Translations under genes and position numbers: made by a program
Shown: piece after piece, positions 8,130 to 17,035 of the stretch
Position numbering within the stretch: the first letter of the stretch is position 1
Layout: every line of letters starts with the position of its first letter
Source: Nonomuraea fuscirosea
GTDB taxonomy: Bacteria > Actinomycetota > Actinomycetes > Streptosporangiales > Streptosporangiaceae
Direction of reading: 5' to 3'
Assembly (NCBI RefSeq): GCF_003001935.1
Contig: NZ_PVNG01000016.1
Location: 62,001-126,000, forward strand
DNA length: 64,000 nucleotides
The notes under the pieces: model-generated
The model's input: the letters and a program-made list of their open reading frames with translations, nothing else
Database searches by the model: none
What the model was told of the DNA's origin: nothing

Positions 8130-8849
8130 TCAGCGGAACTCGGTCGTCACCGTGGCCGGGGCCGGTGCCTTGACCGACACCTTGCCGCCCCACCCGGTGT
8201 ACCGGCTGTCCACGGTGCTGGTGTAGGTCGTCCCGTCCTCCGTCAGCGCGTAGGTGGAACTCACCCGGCTGACCAGGCCCGACGAGGACAGGGTGAGCGT
8301 GTAGGAGATCTTCACGCCGTCGGCTTCCTTGGTGAGCATGGCGGCGGACACCCAGGCAGAGACGGTCTTGAGTTCCTTGAGGGTGATGGAGCCTGAGACG
8401 GTGTTCCCCTCGGCCGTGCCCTTCTCGAGTAAGCGGGCCAGGGTCTTCGTCTCCGCGGGGTTGATGAACTGCGACCACGAGTCGGGCATGCCGCGGTTCT
8501 TCTGCTTGTACCAGGTCTTGTCCTCAGGCAGCAGGCGCTCGTACAGGCCGCCCGAGTAGTAGCCGGTCTTGCCGATGCCGATCACGCGCTGCCGTTCGTC
8601 GCCCTCCTCCATGCTGATGTCGAACGCGGCGACGCCCTTCTTGCCGAACTGGAAGACGCCCTTGATGTCGCGGGCGCCCCGCTCGCTGGTGCCGTCCGTC
8701 CAGGTGACGTTGCCGGTGAAGTGCACCCCGTGTCCGGGGACGATCTTCGCGTTCAGGGCTTTGACCGGGTCCTTGGGGGCCGCGTGCGCGGGCGTCGCGG
8801 TCATGGTCAGCGCGGCGAGGGCCGCCGTGGCGATGAGTGCTTGCTTCAT
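8130..8849 (-). CDS. Secreted protein, LppX/LprG-like beta fold candidate
   Basis: 239 residues with a clear Sec signal peptide (MKQALIATAALAALTMTATPAHA, cleavage after AHA). The mature part is rich in short beta segments (VSGSITLKEL, VKISYTLTLSSSGLVSRVSSTYAL) and Tyr/Trp, which resembles the actinobacterial LppX/LprG-like fold that binds lipids, but there is no lipobox Cys. The fold assignment is tentative. It faces the hydrolase gene tail-to-tail and shares a divergent promoter region with the thiopeptide operon starting at 9073. Confidence 0.75.
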   Translation of the reverse strand: MKQALIATAALAALTMTATPAHAAPKDPVKALNAKIVPGHGVHFTGNVTWTDGTSERGARDIKGVFQFGKKGVAAFDISMEEGDERQRVIGIGKTGYYSGGLYERLLPEDKTWYKQKNRGMPDSWSQFINPAETKTLARLLEKGTAEGNTVSGSITLKELKTVSAWVSAAMLTKEADGVKISYTLTLSSSGLVSRVSSTYALTEDGTTYTSTVDSRYTGWGGKVSVKAPAPATVTTEFR

Positions 8850-9072
8850 GGCAGGTGATCATGCCGGACGGCGGTGACAACCTGGGGCCCTAGATCGTCC
8901 GCGACCGCTCATCGTTATCCGGATGATGCGGCTCCTCAGTGGTCGCGTATCGGGAACAGGCTTGCTCCCGCCATCCGTGTTCCGGGCCGAGGAGGGGCTG
9001 ACCAGGGGCGTATACGGAGTGTGTGCTGGAGATATTCCGGCGCTGGTTACGCTCCCGGCAATCCAGTCATTG
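8850..9072. promoter_or_regulatory. Divergent promoter region upstream of the thiopeptide operon
   Basis: This 223-base gap between divergent genes must hold the promoter of the long rightward operon. The first operon frame is open back to 8923, but nothing before ~9073 resembles the protein family, so I treat this as non-coding. No SARP-type direct repeats were identified with confidence. Confidence 0.45.
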
Positions 9073-10017
9073 ATGACGACCGGTCTGTCCGCCGGTCGCG
9101 GTGGCGGAGGCGAGTCCGGGAAGCGGGTGTTGCCGGTGGCCGGCGCGCGGTCGTGGATCAGCGCTCACATCTTCTACGACGGCGACCTCGATCTCGTCAT
9201 CACCGACCTGCTGGACACCGTACACAGCCGGCTCGACCACGCCGCGGCCGGCCAGGGGCTGTTCTTCCTGCGGTACTGGGAGGGCGGGCCGCACCTGCGG
9301 GTGCGCGTCCTGGCCGGGCCGGGACGCGCGGACGACGTACGGCGGATTTTGTCGGGCGCCGTCGCGGACTCACTCAACCGCCTCCCCGCACCCGTCCGGG
9401 TGACCCAGGAGGACTACGACGGTTACGCGCCCTCGATGGCGGCGCTGGAGCGGCTGCGATCGTACGAGCGGCACCGCCGGCCCCCGAACTCGTTCGCCTT
9501 CATCCCGTACCGGCCGGAAACCGAAAAATACGGCACGGGTGCGGCGCTGCACGCCGTCGAGGACCACTTCGTGCGGTGCAGCGCGGCGGTACGCGGGCTG
9601 CTGGCGACGCGGCCCTCCCATGACCGGCGCACCACGGCCGCGTTCGCCGTGCTCGCCCTGAACCGGTGGATCGCCGCGCGCGGCATCGGATGGCCGGAGC
9701 AGGAGACGCCGCCGTGGCCGCCCGGCGGGCGGTCCCGGTACGAGCGCCGGCGTCCCGCCCTGCGCGCCATCACCGAACGGACGCGCGCGCTGGCCGCGAA
9801 CCCGCCGGGGGACCCGTCCGGGTTCGCCGGGGCACTCGCGGCCTCCGCCTCCGAGCTGGCCGGCCGGCTCGGGGAGCCCGAAGTCGCGCCCGTCCTGGAC
9901 ATGTGCGCCCATCTGACCTGCAACCGGCTCGGCGTGAGCCTCGACGAGGAGCTCCACCTGCGCGACTGGGCCGCCAGGACGTTCGCCGACCTCGCCAGGG
10001 AGGAGGCCCTCGCATGA
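9073..10017 (+). CDS. Thiopeptide-type Glu-elimination domain protein (LanB C-terminal domain, TbtC-like)
   Basis: 314 residues from ATG 9073. The domain starts RSWISAHIFYDGDLDLVI and contains FFLRYWEGGPHLRVRVL, the hallmark of LanB C-terminal/thiopeptide-type biosynthesis domains, and ends with HLTCNRLGVSLDEELHLRDW. In split LanB systems this domain removes glutamate from glutamylated Ser/Thr to give dehydroamino acids; the matching glutamylation domain is at 19197. It is first in the order C-D-E-F-G known from thiomuracin-type clusters, which favours elimination over pyridine formation. The start has no strong ribosome site; GTG 9127 is an alternative. Overlaps the next gene by ATGA. Confidence 0.8.
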   Translation: MTTGLSAGRGGGGESGKRVLPVAGARSWISAHIFYDGDLDLVITDLLDTVHSRLDHAAAGQGLFFLRYWEGGPHLRVRVLAGPGRADDVRRILSGAVADSLNRLPAPVRVTQEDYDGYAPSMAALERLRSYERHRRPPNSFAFIPYRPETEKYGTGAALHAVEDHFVRCSAAVRGLLATRPSHDRRTTAAFAVLALNRWIAARGIGWPEQETPPWPPGGRSRYERRRPALRAITERTRALAANPPGDPSGFAGALAASASELAGRLGEPEVAPVLDMCAHLTCNRLGVSLDEELHLRDWAARTFADLAREEALA

Positions 10018-11105
10018 CGACCGGCTGGCACAGCGTGCACATCCACCACCACGGCGACGCCACCGACCGGCTGCTGCTGGACGCCGTACGTCCCGTCATG
10101 GCCGAGCTGGCGGAGCGCGGGCATCGGTCATGGTTCGCCCGGCACTGGCGGCAGGGCCCGCACGTCCGGCTGAACGTCGAGGCCGGCGGCACGGCCTTCC
10201 GCGCGGAGGTGCTGCCGCTGGTCGCGGCGCGGATCGGCCCGTACCTGGCGCGGCTGCCGGTCACGGCCCACGACGAGGCCGCGATGGCGCCGCTGCACCG
10301 CCGGCTGGCGGAGGCCGAGGCGGAGCCGGGCCCGCTGAGGCCCTGGTACGACGACAACTCCTGGCACACCGAGCCGTACGACGCCAGGACAGCCGTCCAC
10401 GGCACGCCCGAGGCCGCCGCGCTGTACACGGACTTCATGTGCGCCGCCAACGAGCACGCCTTCGCCGTCCTGGACGGGATGGCGCGGGGACGTGATGTGC
10501 TCGCGGCGGCGTTCGACGCCATGGTCGTCGTGGCCGACGAGTTCCACGAGGACGGCATCGAGGCCGGCTACCTCAGCTTCCGCTCGCACGCCGACGCCTT
10601 CCTCGCCCAGCGGGACGGCGGCGCGGCACGGCGGCGGGAGTGGGAGGCGCGCTTCCAGGACCGGGCCGGTGTGCTCGGCGCTCGCCTGGACGCCCTGCTC
10701 GATCCCGGCTCAGGGGCCGTGGACGAGGCGACGGAAAGCCTGGTCGACGCCCTGCTGCGGAGCCGGGAACGCGGGCTCGGCCTGCGCGAACGCGGACTGC
10801 TCCCGCTGGGAGAAGAAGACGCGGACCCGGCCCTGGTGCGGGACGCCTACCGCGAGCTGAGCCCGTTCCACCGCGCCCTCGCCGAGAACGAGCGGTGGCT
10901 GGCCGAGGTGTTCCCGTCCACCTGGTTCGCGCTCTTCCGGCTCGTGCTGAACCTGATGTACCTGCAGTTCACCCGCCTGGGAGTGACCCCGTTGCGACGC
11001 TTCTTCCTCTGCTACCTGATCGCCGCGGCGGTGGAACGACGTACCGGCAGACAGGCCGCCGACGTGCTCCGCGATTTCGCCGCGAAGGGCGGGGAGGCGG
11101 GGTGA
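10014..11105 (+). CDS. Thiopeptide pyridine synthase candidate (TbtD-like)
   Basis: 363 residues, ATG 10014 behind AGGAGG. It begins WHSVHIHHHGDATDRLLLDA and has WFARHWRQGPHVRLNVEAGG, a diverged version of the LanB elimination-domain motif. The C-terminal helix block LVLNLMYLQFTRLGVTPLRR and FFLCYLIAAAVE is unlike the preceding gene. In thiopeptide clusters the second, longer domain of this fold performs the formal [4+2] cycloaddition between two dehydroalanines and expels the leader. The assignment as cyclase rests on gene order and length, not on a diagnostic residue. The GTG of the next gene overlaps its stop. Confidence 0.75.
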   Translation: MTTGWHSVHIHHHGDATDRLLLDAVRPVMAELAERGHRSWFARHWRQGPHVRLNVEAGGTAFRAEVLPLVAARIGPYLARLPVTAHDEAAMAPLHRRLAEAEAEPGPLRPWYDDNSWHTEPYDARTAVHGTPEAAALYTDFMCAANEHAFAVLDGMARGRDVLAAAFDAMVVVADEFHEDGIEAGYLSFRSHADAFLAQRDGGAARRREWEARFQDRAGVLGARLDALLDPGSGAVDEATESLVDALLRSRERGLGLRERGLLPLGEEDADPALVRDAYRELSPFHRALAENERWLAEVFPSTWFALFRLVLNLMYLQFTRLGVTPLRRFFLCYLIAAAVERRTGRQAADVLRDFAAKGGEAG

Positions 11106-12724
11106 GCGCGCTGAACGGCACGGCTGAGGTGTACGAGACCCTTCGGTTGCGCGACGGCGTGTCGGCCGGTCGCGGGCGCGGTGGCGTTCACCTGGTGGGG
11201 TACCCCGACGTGCGGCCGATCGGCGACGAGGATCTGGCCTTGGTGCGAGCGCTTGCTTCCGGTGAGCACCGGGCCGGGGAGTTCTCGCCGCGAGAGCGTA
11301 GGTTGCTGGCGGGGTTGCGCCGGGACGGCTGGCTCGTCGCCACGGTCCACGACGGCGACACGCCCGTCTACACCCTGGACCCCCACATCTGCCCGGACGG
11401 CGACGCCTGCCGGGACGGGGATGCTCGCCTGAACGGCGACGCTTGCGCGGGTGGCGGTGCTTGCGCGCGTGGGGGTGCTTGCCCAGGCGGGGATGCTTGC
11501 GCGGATGGTGGTGCTCGGTCGGGCGGGGGTGCTTGCGCGGACGGTGGTGACCCCGTGTTGGGTGCGGAACTCGTGGATCCGCCGGTCGGTGCCCGCTTGT
11601 CGCGCTTCACCACCATCGCGGCGGTTCCGGGCGGCGGCTTGCGGGCCACGTCGCCCCGGGCCTGGGCCGCCATCACCGTCCACGCTCCCGGCGCGCTGGC
11701 CGTCCTCGCCGACCCCGGCGCTCGAGTACCGCACCCGGGGATCGGCGCGCGGGCGGCGGCCCTGCTCCGGCGTGACCTGCTGCGGTCCGGGCTCGCCGTG
11801 ACGGGGGAGGAGGACACGGAGTTCCGGGTGCGGCAGTGGTCCGCGATCGACCTGGCGTTCCACCGGAGCAGCCGGGGCATCGACGGCGCGGTGGGGGTGG
11901 CCGGCGGGTTCGGCGCCACGTACTGGGGGCTGGAGCACCTCACCGATCCGTCCGACCGGCCGCCCGCCACCGCGCCCGGCGCCGGGTCCGCTGCCGGGTC
12001 CACTGCCGGGTTGGCTCCAGGGCCCGCCGCCAGGTCCGCTGCAGGGCTTGCCGCCGGGTCCGCCATGGACCTGCCACTTCCCGATCTCGAACGAGTCCTC
12101 GCCGCTGACCCGAAGCTGACCGAGGTGCTGCGGGCACGCCGGTCCGTGCGCGACCACGACGCGGAGCGGCCGATCACGGCGGGGCAGCTCGCCGAGTTCC
12201 TCTACCGCTGCGCAGCGACCTCCGACCACCCGACGCCGTACGGCGACCGGCCACGTCGCGCCTATCCCGGCGGCGGCGGGATCCACGAGCTTGAGCTGTA
12301 CGTGGTGGCGCACCAGGTGGACGGGCTGGAGCCGGGGACCTACCACTACGACGGCTACGGTCACCGGCTGGAGCCCCTGGGACGGAAGGCCGGCGCGGAG
12401 CGGGTCCTGCTGGACGCGGCGCGGTCCATGTCCGGAGCGCGGGCGCGGCCACAGGTGCTGCTGCTGGTGACGGCCCGGTTCGAGCGGCTCATGTGGGTGT
12501 ACGAGGGGCTGGCGTACGCGCTGATCCTGAAGAACCTCGGCGTCCTGGTGCAGACCATGTACCTCGTCGCCACCGCCATGGGGCTCGGCGGGTGCGCCCT
12601 GGGGAGCAGCGCGCCACGCGCCTTCCAGCGCATCTCCGGAGCCGATCCCCTCCGCGAGGACGTGGTCGGGGAGTTCATGCTCGGCACCGTCGCCGTGGAG
12701 CACCAAACGGGAGGGGACGCATGA
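11102..12724 (+). CDS. SagB-type azoline dehydrogenase with Cys-rich repeat insertion
   Basis: 540 residues. The C-terminal ~200 residues are an FMN-dependent SagB/nitroreductase domain: LRARRSVRDHDAERPITAGQ, YRCAATSDHPTPYGDRPRRA, GGIHELELYVV, WVYEGLAYALILKNLG and ATAMGLGGCALG. It would oxidise azolines to thiazoles. The N-terminal half is the leader-recognition region of thiopeptide SagB enzymes. Two low-complexity stretches interrupt it: a hexapeptide repeat at residues ~100-147 (GDACRD, GGACAR and similar) and an Ala/Gly/Ser run near 295-320. The GTG start overlaps the upstream stop, and its own stop overlaps the next ATG. Confidence 0.88.
   Translation: MSALNGTAEVYETLRLRDGVSAGRGRGGVHLVGYPDVRPIGDEDLALVRALASGEHRAGEFSPRERRLLAGLRRDGWLVATVHDGDTPVYTLDPHICPDGDACRDGDARLNGDACAGGGACARGGACPGGDACADGGARSGGGACADGGDPVLGAELVDPPVGARLSRFTTIAAVPGGGLRATSPRAWAAITVHAPGALAVLADPGARVPHPGIGARAAALLRRDLLRSGLAVTGEEDTEFRVRQWSAIDLAFHRSSRGIDGAVGVAGGFGATYWGLEHLTDPSDRPPATAPGAGSAAGSTAGLAPGPAARSAAGLAAGSAMDLPLPDLERVLAADPKLTEVLRARRSVRDHDAERPITAGQLAEFLYRCAATSDHPTPYGDRPRRAYPGGGGIHELELYVVAHQVDGLEPGTYHYDGYGHRLEPLGRKAGAERVLLDAARSMSGARARPQVLLLVTARFERLMWVYEGLAYALILKNLGVLVQTMYLVATAMGLGGCALGSSAPRAFQRISGADPLREDVVGEFMLGTVAVEHQTGGDA
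11399..11542 (+). repeat. 18-bp tandem repeat inside the dehydrogenase gene
   Basis: Eight 18-base units encode the hexapeptide G-D/G-A-C/R-x-x. The copies differ mainly at third positions and at the last two residues. Six of eight units carry Cys, which is odd for a cytoplasmic enzyme. Confidence 0.88.
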
Positions 12725-14979
12725 GGCTGCGTCTGGTCGACCACGCGTACATGGCCCCGATCGAGAACGGGCTGCACATCGTCACCCCGGCCGGGCCGGT
12801 CACCCTCACCGGGGCGTCCATCGCCCGCTGGGTCGAGGCCCTCGTGCCCCACCTGGACGGGCGGTTCAGCCTCGACGAGATCACGGCGGGCCTGCCGGCC
12901 GCGCACGCGGAGCTGGCCAGATCGATCCTGACCCGGCTCCGCGAGGCCGGCGTCGTCCGCGAAATCCCCGCTGGGCCCGAGTCCGACGGTCGCGTCGAGG
13001 GATCGGCCGCGCGGGTCTCGCGCGACAGCGGCGACGAGGAATCGGTCGCGGGGCCAGCCCTCGGCGGTGGTGACGAAGTGCCGGGCGGTGGTTTCGCGGG
13101 GGAGGTCGCGCTCGTGGCGGCCCACGTTGAGGGGGCGCGGGCCGCGTTCGACCGCTTCCGTGAGCTCAAGGTCGCCGTCGCGCGTGACGATCCGGCGGAG
13201 GAACCGCTGGCGGAGGCGATCGCGGCCTTCCTGCGCGCGTCCGGGGCCGCGCACGTCCGGGTGGGCGACGCGGGCGAGCTGGGCGAGGAGGAGCTGTGGA
13301 GCCTGGACGTGCTCCTGCTGACCTCCGCGCTCGGCCCGGCCTCCGCGAAGGGACGGTCGTGGGGCGGCAACCCGGCCCCGGTCGCGCGGGACGGGCTCGC
13401 CGTCGGATACGTCCTGCGGGAGGGAACGGACATCTGGTACGTCCCCGTACGGGCGGCCAAGGAGGACCCCCTCGCCACGGTACGGCCGGGGTCGCTGCGT
13501 GCCCGCCTCCGCCGAGCGCCACGAGTTCCGGAGCCGATCACCGATCTGCACGTGGAGGCCGCCGCCGCGCAGGTGGGACGGGCGGTGCTGCGCTGGGCCA
13601 CCGGTACGGCGGACCCACGACACGCGGGCAGACTGACCAGGATCGGGCCCGGCCTGGTCACCTCCAGACACCACTGCCCGCCGCACCCGTACGAGCTGCC
13701 GGCGGCGGCGCCCACCCCCGAGGCGGTGCTGAGCCGGGTTGAGCACCTCCGGTCGCTGCCCGCCGAGGACGGGCCGGCGTTCTCGGACGCGGCGATCAGG
13801 GCCGCAGACGAGCTGTTCGGCCCGTTCCGCTACCTCCCCGACGACTCCGCCGCACAGAGCCCGCTGCACGTCTCCGAGGCCGAGGTCGGCGACGCGCACG
13901 CAGCCGGAATCGCAACCGGGCCCGCAGCTGGGCCCGCAGGCGAGCTCACAGCCGGGCCCATAGACGGCCCTGCGGCTGGGGCCGCAGGTGAGCTCGAATC
14001 CGGAGTCGCACGCGAGCCCGCAGGCGGGCTCGTATCGGGGCTCGAAACGGCATCTGGGTCCGGGTCTGAGCACACGTCCGGGCCCAGGTCCGAGCGGGCA
14101 TCCGGCTTCGGGACGGCCGGCGACGGACGAGCCACCGTCGTGCGCGCGGTGGGTTTCGACTACGCGGCCACCAGGATCGAAGCGGCCCGCGCGGCGCTGG
14201 CCCGCTACGTCGCCGCCACGGTGGACCCACGCCGCCTGGTGGACTCCGGCGGTGCTCCGCTGGCCGCCGAGGACGCCGATCCGGCCGATCTCCACGCCGT
14301 CCTGGCGGCCGGCGTCCCCGGCGGGTTCGCGCTCGCGTACGACCTGGCCGCCGCGGCGATCGTACGGCTGCCGGCGGAACAGGCATTCCCCCGCCCGTCC
14401 ACCGGAGCGGCCGCACAGATGCCCGGACAGGGCGAGGGCTACGGCGCGAGCTGGGACGAGGCCGTGACACGCGGACTGTGCAGCCACTGGACGTGCGACC
14501 CCGAGCTGATCGAGGACCGCGCGGGCGCGCCGGCCACGGTCGACCCGGCCGGGCTGGACGAGACAGGACGGCGGTGCTTCGCCCTGCTGGCCGAGCTCGG
14601 CGAGCTGCCCGAGGTCCGCGACCACGACGGCCGCTTCGGCGTCACCGTGCTGTCGTTCCACCACGACGGGACAGAGGTGGCCAGGACAGCCGGAACCGCC
14701 TCCTCGGCCTGGACCAGAGGACTTCTCGACACGCTCTTCGCCGTCCAGACACGGATCCACGCGGGCCACCCCCGCCCCCGCGAAGACGACCCTCGGCCCG
14801 CCACGCTCGCGGCGTCCACGACGCGGCTCGATCCCGGACAGTCCATCGACCCGGACGAGGTGGCGGCGGCCCTGGCCGTCACCGGCCGCCGCGCCGTCGT
14901 CCTCCCGCTCGACCACGACCCCGCCGTAGCGGCGATCGCCCCGCTGAGCCTGCGCGTGGCGATCACCGACCCCCGCTGA
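12721..14979 (+). CDS. Ocin-ThiF-like cyclodehydratase partner of the thiopeptide operon (TbtF-like)
   Basis: 752 residues. Residues 1-80 (LVDHAYMAPIENGLHIVTPA, ARSILTRLREAGVVREI) form the leader-binding winged-helix domain. Residues ~120-400 resemble the E1-like segment. A ~70-residue Gly/Ala/Ser/Pro-rich spacer follows (13897-14120). The last ~280 residues (GEGYGASWDEAVTRGLCSHW and following) look like a degenerate YcaO-type domain. In this pathway the protein binds the precursor leader and activates the YcaO partner. It starts in overlap with the dehydrogenase stop and is followed 42 bases on by the YcaO gene. No complete ATP-binding signature is evident, in line with a scaffold role. Confidence 0.85.
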   Translation: MRLRLVDHAYMAPIENGLHIVTPAGPVTLTGASIARWVEALVPHLDGRFSLDEITAGLPAAHAELARSILTRLREAGVVREIPAGPESDGRVEGSAARVSRDSGDEESVAGPALGGGDEVPGGGFAGEVALVAAHVEGARAAFDRFRELKVAVARDDPAEEPLAEAIAAFLRASGAAHVRVGDAGELGEEELWSLDVLLLTSALGPASAKGRSWGGNPAPVARDGLAVGYVLREGTDIWYVPVRAAKEDPLATVRPGSLRARLRRAPRVPEPITDLHVEAAAAQVGRAVLRWATGTADPRHAGRLTRIGPGLVTSRHHCPPHPYELPAAAPTPEAVLSRVEHLRSLPAEDGPAFSDAAIRAADELFGPFRYLPDDSAAQSPLHVSEAEVGDAHAAGIATGPAAGPAGELTAGPIDGPAAGAAGELESGVAREPAGGLVSGLETASGSGSEHTSGPRSERASGFGTAGDGRATVVRAVGFDYAATRIEAARAALARYVAATVDPRRLVDSGGAPLAAEDADPADLHAVLAAGVPGGFALAYDLAAAAIVRLPAEQAFPRPSTGAAAQMPGQGEGYGASWDEAVTRGLCSHWTCDPELIEDRAGAPATVDPAGLDETGRRCFALLAELGELPEVRDHDGRFGVTVLSFHHDGTEVARTAGTASSAWTRGLLDTLFAVQTRIHAGHPRPREDDPRPATLAASTTRLDPGQSIDPDEVAAALAVTGRRAVVLPLDHDPAVAAIAPLSLRVAITDPR
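13897..14120 (+). repeat. Low-complexity Gly/Ala/Ser/Pro spacer in the Ocin-ThiF gene
   Basis: This stretch encodes irregular repeats such as GPAAGPAGELTAGP and SGSGSEHTSGPRSERASG. It contains recurrent gggcccgcag and gagctc blocks, so it probably grew by slippage. It separates the E1-like part from the C-terminal domain and probably acts as a flexible linker. Confidence 0.7.
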
Positions 14980-15021
14980 CCGGCACGGCCAAACCCGAAC
15001 GAACCCGGAAAGAAGGCGCGA

Positions 15022-16959
15022 ATGGCAGAGCACCCCGTGATCGTGCTGGCGGGCGGGCGGATCGCCGGCGCCGTGGCGGAGCGGCTCGGGGTACGGCCCG
15101 TCCCCCTCCCGGACGGCGACCTCCCCCCGTCACCGGCCGTCGCCGCCACCGACGGCTGGGCCGACGTCGTCACGGCGGACCTGCGCGCCAGGCTCACCGG
15201 CCCCGTGCTCCCGGCCCGCACCGAGCTGGACACGATCGTCATCGGCCCCTGGGAGACCCCGGGCGAGCAGGGATGCGCCTCCTGCGCCGCCTACCGGCAG
15301 TCCTGGGCCGGCCCGATGCACGAACGCAACGAAGCCGTCCGCGAACGCCACGCCGAGCGGCTGGCCGGCCCGTCGCCGCTGCTGACCGAGGGCGCGGTCC
15401 GCCTGGCGGCCGCGCTGATGGCCGACGACCTGCGCTCCCACGCCGCCGGCGAGCGGCCGCGGACCCGCGGCACGGTGCTCACCGTGGACCTGCACGACCT
15501 CACGATCACCCCGCACCGGGTGCTGCCCGACCCGCTCTGCGCGGTCTGCGGCCCGCGCGTCACCGACGAGCCCCCGGTGGCGCTGGGGACGCCCAGGCCG
15601 GTCCCGAGCCACGCCGAGGGCGCCGTACGCGGGCGCGATCTCGTCGCCGAGCTGGACGCGCTGACCGAAACCTACGTCGACCAGCGCACCGGCGTCGTGT
15701 GGCTGCTGCACGACCGCACCTCCGGCGGGGCGATCCTCAGCTCGGCGGAGGTGTCGCACCGGTGGGGCAGGGGGTCGGGCGGCTACGGCCGCGCCCCCGA
15801 ACGCCGGGTCAGCCGGACGATCGCGCTGCTGGAGGCGCTGGAACGGTTCTCCGCCGCGCCGGGACGGCTGCACCCGCCGAACGTGGGCACCTACCACGAC
15901 CTGGCGGACCGCGCCCTGGACCCGCGCACCCTCGGCCTGCACTCACCACAGGCTTACGAGGAGCCCGGTTTCGGGTACGAGCCGTTCGACCCGGACCGCG
16001 ACTACCGCTGGGTGTGGGGCTGGTCGTTCCTGCGCGGCGAGCCGATCCTGGTGCCCGAGACGCTCGCCTACTACGGGACCCACTCCCACGAACCGGACAA
16101 CCGCCCCTTCGTCTACGAGATCTCCAACGGGTGCGCGCTCGGCTCCAGCCTGGAGGAGGCGGTCCTGTACGGGATGCTGGAGATCGCCGAACGCGACGGC
16201 TTCCTGCTGACCTGGTACGCGCGCATGCCCGTACCGGAGATCGATCCGGCCACCCTCGACGGGCGCGACGCGCTCCACCTCGCCGCCCTGCGCGCCGAGA
16301 CCGGCTACGACCTGCGCCTCTTCGACATCACCACCGAGCACGGCATCCCCGCCGTGTGGGCCCTGGCCACCGCCGCCCCCGGCACCGGCCTGCCCGCCGC
16401 GTTCTGCACCGCCGGCGCGCACCTGTCCGGCCGCCGCGCGGTCATGGGCGCGGTGGCCGAGCTGGGCGACATGCTCACCAGCGGCATCCGGTACGGCGTC
16501 ACCCCCGAGGCGCGGGCCAGGGCGGCGGCCATGGCCGAGGACTCGTCCGCGGTGGAGGAGATGGAGGACCACCCGCTCCTGTTCCACGATCCGCGCGCCG
16601 CGGCCCGGCTGGGCTTCCTCACCGCGGGCACGCCCTCCCGCGCGGCCGGCGAGATCGGCGTGGGCACGGAGGAGTTCGCCTCCGGCGACCTGGGGGAGCT
16701 GATGCGCGCCGTCGTCCGCCGTTACACCGGGTCGGGGCTGGACGTCGTGGTCGTCGACCAGACGCCGGACGAACTGCGCGCCATGGACCTGCGCGCGGTC
16801 AAGGTGCTGATCCCCGGCACGCTGCCGATGACGTTCGGGCACCGCCACCGGCGCACCACCGGACTGCCCCGGCTGCTGGAGGTCCCGCACCGGCTCGGCC
16901 ACACCCCGCGCCCCCTGACCGAGGACGAGCTCAACACCGAACCGCACCCGTTCCCATGA
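15022..16959 (+). CDS. YcaO-domain azoline-forming cyclodehydratase 2 (TbtG-like)
   Basis: 645 residues from ATG 15022 behind AAAGAAGG. Two CxxC pairs (C85/C88 and C173/C176) mark the zinc site of the N-terminal E1-like segment. The YcaO ATP-site residues lie in SNGCALGSSLEEAVLYGMLE and IAERDGFLLTWYA. The protein ends EPHPFP, matching the C-terminal PxPxP-type tail. It should make the Cys-derived thiazolines of the precursor at 18891 with the Ocin-ThiF partner encoded just upstream. It is clearly related to the YcaO at 1302 (both have FDPDR followed by WVWG, then ILVPE or VLVPQ), but the two differ throughout and probably have different substrates. Confidence 0.92.
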   Translation: MAEHPVIVLAGGRIAGAVAERLGVRPVPLPDGDLPPSPAVAATDGWADVVTADLRARLTGPVLPARTELDTIVIGPWETPGEQGCASCAAYRQSWAGPMHERNEAVRERHAERLAGPSPLLTEGAVRLAAALMADDLRSHAAGERPRTRGTVLTVDLHDLTITPHRVLPDPLCAVCGPRVTDEPPVALGTPRPVPSHAEGAVRGRDLVAELDALTETYVDQRTGVVWLLHDRTSGGAILSSAEVSHRWGRGSGGYGRAPERRVSRTIALLEALERFSAAPGRLHPPNVGTYHDLADRALDPRTLGLHSPQAYEEPGFGYEPFDPDRDYRWVWGWSFLRGEPILVPETLAYYGTHSHEPDNRPFVYEISNGCALGSSLEEAVLYGMLEIAERDGFLLTWYARMPVPEIDPATLDGRDALHLAALRAETGYDLRLFDITTEHGIPAVWALATAAPGTGLPAAFCTAGAHLSGRRAVMGAVAELGDMLTSGIRYGVTPEARARAAAMAEDSSAVEEMEDHPLLFHDPRAAARLGFLTAGTPSRAAGEIGVGTEEFASGDLGELMRAVVRRYTGSGLDVVVVDQTPDELRAMDLRAVKVLIPGTLPMTFGHRHRRTTGLPRLLEVPHRLGHTPRPLTEDELNTEPHPFP

Positions 16960-17035
16960 AGCGCCCGAGACCACCGGACCGCACCCGTACCCCGAGACGT
17001 CACAAACCCGTCCGAGACTGCGGAGAGAAGGATCG

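Noticed and set aside
8923..9072. N-terminal extension of the first thiopeptide-operon protein
   Set aside because: The frame is open, but the extra 50 residues match no family feature and overlap the likely promoter region.
12361..15033. 890-residue minus-strand open frame
   Set aside because: It lies antisense to the SagB and Ocin-ThiF genes, has no domain signature, and arises from GC-rich codon structure.
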